DNA from: Streptomyces smyrnaeus
Lineage (GTDB): Bacteria > Actinomycetota > Actinomycetes > Streptomycetales > Streptomycetaceae
Reading direction: 5' to 3'
NCBI RefSeq assembly: GCF_017676345.1
Contig: NZ_JAFFZM010000012.1
Coordinates: 186,001 to 250,000, forward strand
DNA: 64,000 bases
The position numbers and the translations under genes were made by a program. Of this stretch, positions 28,727 to 36,776 are shown one piece after another. Under the pieces are notes generated by a model. That model was not told where the DNA came from. It searched no databases and worked only from the letters and a program-made list of their open reading frames with translations. Position 1 is the first letter of the stretch, and every line of letters begins with the position of its first letter.

Positions 28727-28992
28727 CACAGCCGCCTCCCACCGCTGTGACCACCACCGTCCCCGCCCCGCGGCCCGCCCCCGGCGGCCGGACGGACCCT
28801 GCGGCTCAGCTGCGTGCCCACGCCGTCGCCCTGCACGCGCACGCCGAACGCCTCCGCACCGGCGCGGCGGCCGTCGACTGGACCGGTCCGGAGGCCACCG
28901 CCTTCCACCGTCAGATCGAACACCTCGCCCACCGCTGCACCGTCGCCGCCGATGCCCTCATCCGCTCCGCAGCCCTCCTCGACCCCCTCTGA
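28723..28992 (+). CDS. Small WXG100-like protein
   Basis: An 89-residue protein from GTG 28723 (TGGAGGA upstream; start overlaps the alpha-dioxygenase stop). After a Pro/Thr-rich N-terminus come two helices joined by a W-x-G turn (AAAVDWTGPEATAFH), the hallmark of the ESAT-6/WXG100 fold. Such proteins are exported by type VII secretion or act as scaffolds for partners. No ESX genes are in the window. Its strict coupling to an oxygenase gene is unusual and could point to a partner or stabilising role. Confidence 0.65.
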   Translation: MTQPPPTAVTTTVPAPRPAPGGRTDPAAQLRAHAVALHAHAERLRTGAAAVDWTGPEATAFHRQIEHLAHRCTVAADALIRSAALLDPL

Positions 28993-29041
28993 GCGGCACC
29001 AGGCCTCGGTCCGTGACAAGCCGACGGCGAGGGGGAGGAGC

Positions 29042-29698
29042 TCAGCCGCCCGGCGTCACCAGCCGCTCCTCGTACGCGAACACCACCGCCTGCGTCCGGT
29101 CCCGCAGCCCCAGCTTGACCAGCACCCGCCCGACGTGTGTCTTGACGGTCGACTCGGCGACGACGAGACGGGAGGCGATCTCACTGTTGGACAGGCCCTG
29201 GGCGACGAGTACGAGGACCTCCGTCTCCCGTTCGGTGAGGTCCTCGACGCGTTCGTGTGTCCGCGCACGCGGGGCACCGAGCTTGGAGAACTCGGCCAGC
29301 AGCCGTCTGGTGACGGTCGGCGCGAGCAGGGCCTCGCCACCGGCCACGACCCGCACGCCCTCCGCCAGCCGCTCGGCCGGGGCGTCCTTGAGTAGAAAGC
29401 CGCTGGCACCCGCCCGCAGCGCCCGGTAGACGTACTCGTCCAGGTCGTAGGTGGTCAGGATCAGCACCTTCGCCTCGCTGTCGGCGGCCACGATCTCCCG
29501 AGTGGCCTCCAGCCCGTTCATCCGGGGCATGCGCACATCCATCAGGACGACATCGGGGCGCAGCGCTGCGACCTTCTCCACCGCCTGGTGCCCGTCCTCG
29601 GCCTCTCCGATCACCTCTATCCCGGGCATGGCGCCGAGTAGCACCGAGAAGCCTTCCCGGACCATGGCCTGGTCGTCGACGATGAGTACCCGGATCAC
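29042..29698 (-). CDS. NarL/LuxR-type response regulator
   Basis: A 218-residue regulator: receiver domain with phospho-acceptor D54 in VLMDVRMP, acidic pair DD near residues 8-9 and the conserved Lys in FLLKDAPAE; LuxR-type HTH at the C-terminus (LTERETEVLVLVAQGLSNSEIASRLVV). The GTG start overlaps the kinase stop (GTGA), so the pair is translationally coupled. Targets are not evident; it converges on the alpha-oxidation-type operon without being part of it. Confidence 0.93.
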   Translation of the reverse strand: MIRVLIVDDQAMVREGFSVLLGAMPGIEVIGEAEDGHQAVEKVAALRPDVVLMDVRMPRMNGLEATREIVAADSEAKVLILTTYDLDEYVYRALRAGASGFLLKDAPAERLAEGVRVVAGGEALLAPTVTRRLLAEFSKLGAPRARTHERVEDLTERETEVLVLVAQGLSNSEIASRLVVAESTVKTHVGRVLVKLGLRDRTQAVVFAYEERLVTPGG

Positions 29699-31086
29699 GC
29701 GGCGACCTCCTTGCCGTCTCCCGCTTCCGCCGCGACGCCACCGTCGGCCGAAGACTCCGAAGCCGGCGTGTGGACGGGCAGGAAGGCGGCGACCTCGTAG
29801 CCGCCGTCGTCGGTCGGTCCGGCCGTCATCTCCCCGCCGAGCACCTGGACCCGTTCGCGCATACCGAGCACCCCGTGCCCGGCGCCCGGGGAGGGGGTGG
29901 CGGGGCGGTCGGGGCTGCCGTTGACGACGCGCAGCCCGAGCCCGCCGAGGACATGGGCGACCTCCACCCGTGCGGAGGCGCCGGGCGAGTGCCGCAGCAC
30001 ATTGCTGAGGGCTTCCTGCACGAGGCGGTACGCGGACAGCTCGACACCCTGCGGCAGCGGCCGCACCGCCCCGGTGACGACTGCCTCGGCGTCCAGCCCC
30101 GTCGAGCGCACGCTCCCGAGCAACGTGTCGAGATCGGCCAGGGTCGGCTGGGGTGCTTCGGGATCCGTCTCGGCGAACGGATCGGGGTCGCTGGAGCGTA
30201 CGACACCGAGGATGCGACGCAGTTCGGTGAGGGCGGCGACGGCGTTCTCGCGGATGGTGGCGAACGAGGTGGCCAGTTCGGGAGGTGTCTGATCGACCCG
30301 GTACGGTGCCGCCTCCGCCTGGATGGCGATGACGGACATGTGGTGCGCGACCACGTCGTGCAGTTCGCGGGCGATGGTGGCGCGTTCCTCCAGCACGGTG
30401 CGCTGGGCGCGTTCTTGTTCCTTGACCGTCTCCGAGGCCACGACATGCCGCCGTTCCTCCCGCCAGGCCCGCACGGCTCCGGCGGCGACCAGCAGCACGG
30501 CCGAGGCCACCGCGAACTGTGGGAGATCGCTGCTCGCCGTGCCCGGCGTGAGCGCCGACAGCAGCGAACCGCTCACCAAGGTCACCGACCACATTTCCGC
30601 GGCCAGTCGCGGCCGGGTGCGCAGCACCACCAGCACCATCACCACCACATGGCACAGCAGGGACAGCATGGCCCACTCCTGGCCGTGCAACAGGGACAGC
30701 AGAACACCGCTGTAGGAGATCCAGTAGGCGCCGACGGGCCTGAGGAGGACCAAGGCGATGGGAACGGCGGCCAGACAGCAGGTGGCGAACGTGACGGCAC
30801 CTCCGAGGGAGCCGAACTCCATGCCCTTGGCCAACCCTATGAGGAAGGCGAACATCGCCGTAGCGCCGACGAGCGCGTGCGGCGTCCACCGGGTCCGACG
30901 TCGGATCCCGGCCGGCAGCCGGTGCAGCCGGTCTCCCGGACGCGGCTCGGGGCGCGGCGGCAGCGGGCGTGACGCGAAGGCGTCCTGGAACAGGTCCTGG
31001 TGCACTGTCTTCAGGACGCTGAAGACGAGGGCGGTCTCGGTCTCCGCGGGTGCGGCCGCCTTCGCGGTCCGGGTCTGGTCGTTCAT
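29695..31086 (-). CDS. Membrane sensor histidine kinase (HisKA_3 type)
   Basis: A 463-residue kinase. The N-terminal 75 residues are cytoplasmic, followed by about five or six membrane segments with very short loops (VGATAMFAFLIGLAKG, CCLAAVPIALVLL and others), so it probably senses a membrane or intramembrane signal. The dimerisation/phospho-acceptor motif is ARELHDVVAHHMSV (H243), and the ATPase part shows LVQEALSNVLRHSPG and GVLGMRERVQVLGG. ATG 31086 is chosen as the start of the conserved region. It forms a cognate pair with the overlapping response regulator gene. Confidence 0.92.
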   Translation of the reverse strand: MNDQTRTAKAAAPAETETALVFSVLKTVHQDLFQDAFASRPLPPRPEPRPGDRLHRLPAGIRRRTRWTPHALVGATAMFAFLIGLAKGMEFGSLGGAVTFATCCLAAVPIALVLLRPVGAYWISYSGVLLSLLHGQEWAMLSLLCHVVVMVLVVLRTRPRLAAEMWSVTLVSGSLLSALTPGTASSDLPQFAVASAVLLVAAGAVRAWREERRHVVASETVKEQERAQRTVLEERATIARELHDVVAHHMSVIAIQAEAAPYRVDQTPPELATSFATIRENAVAALTELRRILGVVRSSDPDPFAETDPEAPQPTLADLDTLLGSVRSTGLDAEAVVTGAVRPLPQGVELSAYRLVQEALSNVLRHSPGASARVEVAHVLGGLGLRVVNGSPDRPATPSPGAGHGVLGMRERVQVLGGEMTAGPTDDGGYEVAAFLPVHTPASESSADGGVAAEAGDGKEVAA

Positions 31087-31374
31087 GCCGCCCACAGTAG
31101 GCAGCCGGCAGTGGTTTGCCGTCCCCACAGGTGCTGATCCGGGAATGTCCTCCTCAAGTACCACTCGGGGCAGCGTCCACGCGGGTACGGCGATTGCCGC
31201 GGGCGGGTTGCGGAGCCGTCGGTGCCCCTTCGGGTCGGGACCTGCGACTCCTCCGGTTCCGGGGTGAGCAGCCGCCCTGCGTCTCCCGTTGCCGCGCGGA
31301 GGCGGGTGCCCCGGCGCCCGGCCTGCGGTCCGCGGCCTGCCGTCCGCGGTCCGCGGGCAGTGGGGCGCTTCGGA

Positions 31375-31782
31375 TCAGGACGTGAGCCTGAGTGATGACG
31401 CCTTGTTGTCGAACGAGGCGCGTACATTCTTGCAACCGGCGGGTTTGACGGTCTCGGACGGACCTTTGTAACCGGCGCGCTCGTAGACGCGGACCGGTCG
31501 GGTGGTGTGGTTGCAGACCGAGCCGGCCTTGTTGTCGAACGCGTATTTGCCCAGTCGGGGGATGTTCTGATTCGTCAGCAGCATCGGGGCGTTGGCGCCT
31601 TTGTTCCGGTCGGCGTTCTCGTAGAGGCATACGACACCCCAGGAGCACGCCTCCTTGCCCTGCCCCTTGACCACGCGCACGGTATGCGGGGCGGTGTCGA
31701 CCGCCTGGGCGGGGATCGAAGCTCCTCCCACGAGCAGCGCGGCGCCGACCAGCAGCGGTACCCGGCGTTTCACGTCATGCAC
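31375..31782 (-). CDS. Secreted peptidase-inhibitor I36-like / crystallin-fold protein
   Basis: A 135-residue secreted protein from GTG 31782 with AAGGAG six bases upstream. The signal peptide ends around IPAQA; the mature part carries CSWGVVCLYENADRNKG and VRVYERAGYKGPSE, the Greek-key repeats of the I36/SMPI-type metalloprotease inhibitors and actinobacterial beta/gamma-crystallin-like proteins, with four Cys for two disulfides. Extracellular protease inhibition or a cell-surface role is likely. It stands alone between the kinase and the chitinase genes. Confidence 0.8.
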   Translation of the reverse strand: MHDVKRRVPLLVGAALLVGGASIPAQAVDTAPHTVRVVKGQGKEACSWGVVCLYENADRNKGANAPMLLTNQNIPRLGKYAFDNKAGSVCNHTTRPVRVYERAGYKGPSETVKPAGCKNVRASFDNKASSLRLTS

Positions 31783-32021
31783 AAGTGTCTCCTTCGAGGC
31801 GTGATCAGTGATGATCGGAGCGTTACTGATCTACGCCTGAGGCGGGATCCGGAAACGTCGCCTCGGGATATTCCCTCGAAGGAGCTGAACAGGCGGAAGG
31901 ACCCGAAAGTGCCGACCATCGGCCTCCGCACGGTCGCTGCGCCCGCAGCGGCAGCGGCACAGCCCAGGTCGGACGATTGCGACCTGGGCTGCTTCCGGTG
32001 GGCCGCCGATGGGTGAGCTGC

Positions 32022-32759
32022 TCAGCAGCTCAGGTTCTCACCCGTGGGTACGCCCAGTATCCCGGTGAATTGCCGGTACTTGTCGATCCGGCTCTGCACC
32101 TGGCCCGGATTTCCGCCGTTGCACTCCAGCGCGCCGTTGATCGCGCGGATGGTCTCGCCGAATCCGGCACCGTTGACCATGGCGTTGTGCGGGGTCATCG
32201 TGCCGGGGCCGCTCTGGGTGTTCCAGTACCACAGGGCGGTCTTCCAGGAGACCGCGGCGTCGCGTTCCACCTTGTACGGGTCGTTGAGCAGGTCGATGCC
32301 CAACGCGTCGCCCGCTGCCTTGTAGTTGAAGTTCCAGCTGAGCTGGATGGGGCCGCGGCCGTAGTAGGCGGCCTGGCCCGCGGGGCAGCCGTACGGCTGG
32401 TTGGCGTCGCAGTAGTGGGGGTAGTTGCTCTCGTTCTGCTCCACGATGTGGACCAGACCGCCGGTTTCGTGGCTGACGTTGGCCAGGAACGCGGCGGCCT
32501 CCTGCCTCTTGACGGTGTCACTGCCGGTGTTGGCGAAGGCCGGGTAGGCGTCCAGGGCCGCTGTCAGGCCGCTGTAGGTGTAGAAGGAGTTCCGGTTCGG
32601 GAACATCTGATTGAACTGCGCTTCGCTCACGACGAATTCCGCTGCCGTGCCCTTCGACGACTTCGCTGTCGTCGCCTGGGAAGTCGTGGGCATGACAAAC
32701 CATACTGCGCATCCGACCACCAATGCGGTCAGCAGCGCCATGACGCGTCTCTTCGACAC
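32022..32759 (-). CDS. Secreted GH19 chitinase
   Basis: A 245-residue chitinase from GTG 32759, with AAGGAG seven bases upstream. After the signal peptide (to about TSQA) comes the GH19 core directly, without a chitin-binding module. The catalytic glutamates are probably E98 in SHETGG and E107 in HIVEQNE, nine residues apart as in Streptomyces ChiC-type enzymes; YYGRGPIQLSWNFNY and the C-terminal NGGNPGQVQSRIDKYRQF are also family marks. A DasR-like site lies 44 bases upstream, so induction by chitin or GlcNAc is likely. Confidence 0.93.
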   Translation of the reverse strand: MSKRRVMALLTALVVGCAVWFVMPTTSQATTAKSSKGTAAEFVVSEAQFNQMFPNRNSFYTYSGLTAALDAYPAFANTGSDTVKRQEAAAFLANVSHETGGLVHIVEQNESNYPHYCDANQPYGCPAGQAAYYGRGPIQLSWNFNYKAAGDALGIDLLNDPYKVERDAAVSWKTALWYWNTQSGPGTMTPHNAMVNGAGFGETIRAINGALECNGGNPGQVQSRIDKYRQFTGILGVPTGENLSC

Positions 32760-33142
32760 TGGCGCACTCCTTCATTCGTAGGGGGCGGGGGAACTCAACC
32801 GTATTGGTCTGTACCAAGTCAAGGCATAGGTGCGGCAAACCTTCCGAACAGCCCGAGTACGGCTGTCGAGAGGAGGAGAGAGGGCGGCCAGTGCGTCGCC
32901 GGTCCTCCCGGCAGTCCGCTGACTGCTCCACGACTGGTGACGGCGCTCCTGGAAAACGTGCGCCAGGACGGCAACCTCTCGCGCATCGGCGGCAACAACA
33001 GAGCAGACAGCACCGGCTGCCGGCCGGTGACTGCTCCGGGGCGTGCCGGACCGGACCGCCGCCGGACGGCGGACCGGCGAACGACGACGAGCGGGCCCCG
33101 AACGACACGAACGGCACCGAACGACACCGAAAGGCACTCCTC
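32760..33142. other. Divergent promoter region between GH19 and GH12 genes
   Basis: Holds the ribosome-binding site and DasR-like box of the chitinase on the left. From about 32900 to 33040 a frame reads LVTALLENVRQDGNLSRIG, which looks coding-like but has no start or known relative. No CebR-type palindrome was seen upstream of the GH12 gene. Confidence 0.4.
32803..32819. promoter_or_regulatory. DasR-type operator (dre-like) upstream of the chitinase gene
   Basis: ATTGGTCTGTACCAAGT is an inverted repeat (TTGGT...ACCAA) matching the DasR consensus TGGTCTAGACCA at about 10 of 12 positions. Its place 44 bases before a GH19 chitinase start fits the known control of Streptomyces chitinases by the GlcNAc repressor DasR. 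Confidence 0.65.
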
Positions 33143-33886
33143 ATGGCACTGAGAACTCAGCCGAAACGGCAGAAACGGCACAGGCTCCGCAGACGCTCGA
33201 CCCTCCTCCTGGCACCCGCTGCGGCGTTAGCCGCGGTGCTCGGTCCGGCCGCGGCACCGGCGCACGCCGCCGCCTGGTCCTCCTCGGACCGCTGGGGCAG
33301 CTGGCAGACGTCCGACGGCTACACCCTCTACAACAACATCTGGGGCCAGGGAGCCGGCTCGCAGACCATCGAGGCCAACTCGGCGTCGGACTGGCGGGTG
33401 CACGCGGACCACCCCGCCACCGGTGGCATCAAGTCCTACCCGAACGCCAAGAAGGTCGTCGGCAAACGCATCAGTGAACTCTCCTCGCTCAGCAGCAGCT
33501 ACCGGGTGAACGTCCCGGAGGCCGGCGCCTACAACACCTCGTACGACATCTGGGACAGCGACCACGACTACGAGGTCATGCTGTGGGTCAACCAGCACGG
33601 CGCGGTCGGACCCATCGGTGCGCCACAGGGCACGGTCTCCCTCGGCGGGCACACCTGGCAGGTCTACAAGGGCGACAACGGCTCCAACCAGGTCTTCTCG
33701 TTCCTGCGCACCTCCGACTCGGCGCAGGGCACCGTCGACATCCTGCCGATCCTCCGCTGGTTGAAGGACGTCAAGGGCTGGTGGGGCGACGAGACCATCG
33801 GCGACGTCCAGTTCGGGTACGAGATCACCTCCTCGCCCGGCGGCCTCGACTTCTTCACCCGTCAGTTCGGCGTCACCAGCCGCTGA
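33143..33886 (+). CDS. Secreted GH12 endoglucanase/xyloglucanase
   Basis: A 247-residue secreted beta-jelly-roll enzyme. A long basic signal peptide (MALRTQPKRQKRHRLRRRST) ends near APAHAA; the mature part starts with Trp-rich strands. The catalytic pair is E144 in HDYEVMLWVN (nucleophile) and E227 in FGYEITSS (acid/base), as in family 12. There is no cellulose-binding module or linker. AAGG precedes ATG 33143. It is followed 50 bases later by the pectate lyase gene in the same direction, so the two may be co-expressed for plant cell-wall attack. Confidence 0.92.
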   Translation: MALRTQPKRQKRHRLRRRSTLLLAPAAALAAVLGPAAAPAHAAAWSSSDRWGSWQTSDGYTLYNNIWGQGAGSQTIEANSASDWRVHADHPATGGIKSYPNAKKVVGKRISELSSLSSSYRVNVPEAGAYNTSYDIWDSDHDYEVMLWVNQHGAVGPIGAPQGTVSLGGHTWQVYKGDNGSNQVFSFLRTSDSAQGTVDILPILRWLKDVKGWWGDETIGDVQFGYEITSSPGGLDFFTRQFGVTSR

Positions 33887-33936
33887 CCCGCACTTGCCCC
33901 CCACAACCAACCCCCCTCACAGAAGGACATCCGACG

Positions 33937-34749
33937 ATGAGAACCGCACTGCACAAGCGCCGCACCAGCCGCCGCGCCGTCCTGGCCGGGACGGTCGCCA
34001 CCGTCGCGCTGACCGGCGCCGCTCTGCTCAGCACCTCCGTGACCTCGGCGGGGGCCGCCACCGAGTGGCCCGAGCCGCAGGGCAGTGAGCCGGTGTCCGA
34101 GACGATCCCGGTCTCCGGCACCTACGACGGCGAGATGAAGCGCTTCTACGGCGAGGGCGACCTCGGCGGCGGTGACCAGGGCGAAGGCAAGGACCCGATC
34201 TTCAAGCTGGAGGACGGCGCGGTCCTGAAGAACGTCGTACTGGGCAAGCCCGCCTCCGACGGTGTGCACTGCATGGGCAGCTGCACCTTGGAGAACGTGT
34301 GGTGGGAGGACGTCGGTGAGGACGCGGCCTCCTTCAAGGGCGGCTCCTCCTCTGCCCGCTACACCGTCACCGGAGGTGGCGCGCGCAAGGCCGACGACAA
34401 GGTCTTCCAGTTCAACGGCGCGGGCTCGCTGACGGTATCCGGCTTCCAGGTCTCCGACTTCGGCAAGCTGGTGCGCTCCTGCGGCAACTGCTCCACCCAG
34501 CACAAGCGGTCCATCACCGTCAAGAATGTGGACATCACGGCGCCCGGCAAGTCCATCGTCGGCGTCAACGCCAACTACGGAGACACCGCGACCCTCCGTG
34601 ACGTGCGTATCCACGGCGACTCCGACAAGAAGATCGAGCCCTGCGTCCGCTACAAGGGCAACGACACCGGCGACGAGCCGGAGGAGATCGGCAGTGGTCC
34701 GGACGGCACCACCTGCCGCTACTCCGAGTCCGACATCTCGTACGACTGA
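33937..34749 (+). CDS. Secreted PL3 pectate lyase
   Basis: A 270-residue protein with a signal peptide containing twin arginines (RRTSRRAVLAG ... SAGA). The mature part is a short right-handed beta-helix typical of polysaccharide lyase family 3: FKLEDGAVLKNVVLG, DGVHCMGSCTLENVWWEDV, ASFKGG, RSCGNCSTQHKRSITV with paired cysteines. PL3 enzymes cleave polygalacturonate by Ca-dependent beta-elimination. AGAAGGA precedes ATG 33937. A strong hairpin terminator follows. Confidence 0.92.
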   Translation: MRTALHKRRTSRRAVLAGTVATVALTGAALLSTSVTSAGAATEWPEPQGSEPVSETIPVSGTYDGEMKRFYGEGDLGGGDQGEGKDPIFKLEDGAVLKNVVLGKPASDGVHCMGSCTLENVWWEDVGEDAASFKGGSSSARYTVTGGGARKADDKVFQFNGAGSLTVSGFQVSDFGKLVRSCGNCSTQHKRSITVKNVDITAPGKSIVGVNANYGDTATLRDVRIHGDSDKKIEPCVRYKGNDTGDEPEEIGSGPDGTTCRYSESDISYD

Positions 34750-34779
34750 TCGGGGCCCGGCACGACCGGGCAGCTGAAC

Positions 34780-34818
34780 GGCGGGGCTTCGCGCGGATGG
34801 GCAACGCGGAGCCCCGCC
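34780..34818. terminator. Hairpin after the pectate lyase gene
   Basis: Arms GGCGGGGCTTCGCG and CGCGGAGCCCCGCC pair with one mismatch around an 11-base loop, between convergent genes. Confidence 0.7.
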
Positions 34819-34850
34819 CTCCGGTCACCTCCAGCCGGCTGTTTCCGGCG

Positions 34851-34890
34851 CGGCGCGGCGCGGCACCGCACGGCGCGGCGCGGCATCGCA
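34851..34890. repeat. Two tandem 20-bp GC-only-type units
   Basis: Units 34851-34870 and 34871-34890 (CGGCGCGGCGCGGCACCGCA type) differ at one base, followed by a partial third copy. The stretch is non-coding, just downstream of the terminator. Confidence 0.6.
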
Positions 34891-34913
34891 CGGCACGCAC
34901 GGTGACGGGGCGT

Positions 34914-35603
34914 TCAGCCGAGGACCAGCGGGAGCTTCACGGCACGCTCACCCAGCGCGGCCGTCTCCTCGTCGGTCGGTGTACGACGTCCGGTGCCGAC
35001 CAGCAGCGCGTCCTTGTCGGTGAACGAGACGGGAAACGCGAATCCGGCGATGTCCTCCAGTGACAGCCGTGCTGCTGCGAGGGTTTCGGCGGGCGGTTCG
35101 GCGGCCGACGGGAGCTGCGCGATCAGATCGAGATGGTGCAGAGCCCATTCGAGCACGTAAGCGGAGAGGAAGTCGCCGATGGTCAGGACCTTGTCCTGGG
35201 TGCTGACGCGGACGGTCGGATCGGCGAGTTCGGCGGCGCGACCCGCGGCGGAACCGACGTCCTCGAAGTGGAACTTGAGCAACCGGGGCTCCCCGTAGGC
35301 GGCGGCCAGCCGGGGGATCAGAGCGTCGAGCGGGTCCTCGCCGGTGGGCGGCTCGACGAGGTCCCAGTAGGTGACCGCGTCCGCGGTCGGTTCGGATCGG
35401 GTGGGTGTGACCAGGGTGATCAGTACGTCCTGGGCGTCGATGACCAGGTGGCACACCAGGTCCCGCACGAGCCAGCCGGTACAGCCGGACGGCCGCTCGA
35501 AGTCCTCGTCCGGGAGGTCGGCGACAGCTGTGCGCAACGCTGCCCAGGAGCGGGAGAAGAGGTCCACTGCGGCACGGTAAGGCCGACCGGGATCGGCGGA
35601 CAA
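34914..35603 (-). CDS. Mycothiol-dependent maleylpyruvate isomerase-like (DinB fold) protein
   Basis: A 229-residue protein with the actinobacterial TIGR03083-type pattern: PSGCTGWLVRDLVCHLVIDAQ, then LSAYVLEWALHHLDLIAQL, giving the three His of the DinB-fold metal site. Family members include mycothiol-dependent isomerases and thiol-S-transferases; many are uncharacterised. The start is uncertain: TTG 35603 gives the full conserved N-terminus but has no good ribosome-binding site. Monocistronic and convergent with the pectate lyase gene. Confidence 0.8.
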   Translation of the reverse strand: MSADPGRPYRAAVDLFSRSWAALRTAVADLPDEDFERPSGCTGWLVRDLVCHLVIDAQDVLITLVTPTRSEPTADAVTYWDLVEPPTGEDPLDALIPRLAAAYGEPRLLKFHFEDVGSAAGRAAELADPTVRVSTQDKVLTIGDFLSAYVLEWALHHLDLIAQLPSAAEPPAETLAAARLSLEDIAGFAFPVSFTDKDALLVGTGRRTPTDEETAALGERAVKLPLVLG

Positions 35604-35759
35604 ACGTATTACGGTCCGACTCGTCCGCGCCGTTGAACTCCGGACCCCGGAGCCCGGAGCCCAAAGCCCGGGACCCCCAACAGGGGCCCCGGGCCGTTGA
35701 GCCGGCGACCGGCGGACTCCGCCGGCCCGACCGGCGAGCCGACGAGCCGGGCGAACTGC

Positions 35760-36047
35760 CTAGGCCCGTTCGAGCTGGGCCTCGTACAGTGGGCCCACCG
35801 GGATTGCGGAGTCCGCGGCGGCCTCCCTCAGCAGGCGCATCGCCTCGTCCACGGCCTGACCGGGCGTGTCCGCGGAGAGGGTGAAATTCGCCCCCACCGT
35901 CTCGGCGTGGCCCTCATCGGTGACGGTCAACTGGGGGAGGGCCGCCACGCCCTGGGCCGCGAACCACTGTGCGAGGTGTGCGGCGAGGACGTCGGGGTCG
36001 AGCCCCGCGCGCGAGGCTTCGAGCTCCAGTCGGACTTCCCAGTTCAT
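35760..36047 (-). CDS. Unknown 95-residue protein coupled to the secreted protein upstream
   Basis: ATG 36047 lies four bases after the stop of the upstream gene, implying coupled translation. The product MNWEVRLELEASRAGLDPDV... looks like a small ferredoxin-like alpha/beta domain with alternating strands (VRLELEAS, TVTDEGHAETVGANFTL) and helices. No signal peptide, no family recognised. A cytoplasmic protein expressed together with an exported one is odd but may simply reflect shared regulation. Confidence 0.6.
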   Translation of the reverse strand: MNWEVRLELEASRAGLDPDVLAAHLAQWFAAQGVAALPQLTVTDEGHAETVGANFTLSADTPGQAVDEAMRLLREAAADSAIPVGPLYEAQLERA

Positions 36048-36051
36048 GCGC

Positions 36052-36582
36052 TCACTTGCCCGGAGTGTTCACCTTGACGGCCTTGGAGGACGCCTTCCCC
36101 TTGGTGCCCGGGAACGGTGAGGTGATCTGTACGGTGATCTGCCCCTTGTAGGTGCCGTCCAACGTTACCTTCTTGCCGCTGGGCCTCGGGGTGTAGTAGG
36201 TCGACACCGAGCCGTTCGTGGCCTTGACCTTGGTCTCGCTGGATCCTGCGACGGCCTTCCACTTGGAGCCGCTCTTGCGGTACAGCTTGCCCGTCACCTT
36301 CACATGCACTCGGGCGATGTTCCCCGCGCAGGTGACGCGGGTCTTGAAGATGACGGACTTGCCCTTCTTCGACCAGTGCGGGTTGTTGACCTGGGCGGTG
36401 CAGCTGGCCCAGCGGGCGGCGATCCCCTTGTCGGAGCCCTGCCGCTCGGTGGTCGTCGCCTGCGCCCCGGATGTTCCCGCGCCGGTGTTCTGCGCCGCGT
36501 AGCTGGAGGTGGCCCCTCCGGTCACGAGAGCCGCGCTGACGAGCGCGACGGCCGCCATACGGCGCGATGTGCTGGTCACCAT
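36052..36582 (-). CDS. Secreted protein of unknown function
   Basis: A 176-residue protein from ATG 36582. A typical signal peptide (MVTSTSRRMAAVALVSAALV ... SYAA) is followed by a basic, Lys-rich, strand-forming mature part with two Cys (WASCTAQV, VTCAGNIARV). The repeat of short strands with Gly/Lys turns suggests an immunoglobulin-like fold. No named family is recognised. It is the first gene of a two-gene unit with the 95-residue protein. Confidence 0.65.
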   Translation of the reverse strand: MVTSTSRRMAAVALVSAALVTGGATSSYAAQNTGAGTSGAQATTTERQGSDKGIAARWASCTAQVNNPHWSKKGKSVIFKTRVTCAGNIARVHVKVTGKLYRKSGSKWKAVAGSSETKVKATNGSVSTYYTPRPSGKKVTLDGTYKGQITVQITSPFPGTKGKASSKAVKVNTPGK

Positions 36583-36776
36583 CGAATCGTTCCCCCGTTC
36601 GATCTGTTGTGACTGACGCTGAGTGACATTACTGCAACTCGTCCGCTCGGCGTGCCGGGAACGGGGTGCTCTGACAGCTCTGCGACACGACCAAGACACC
36701 CTGGCGACAATGGAGTTGGCCATTCCGCACCGGTCGGGCCCCGAGCCTGGTGGGCGGCGAGCTCAGCTCCCTGGCT

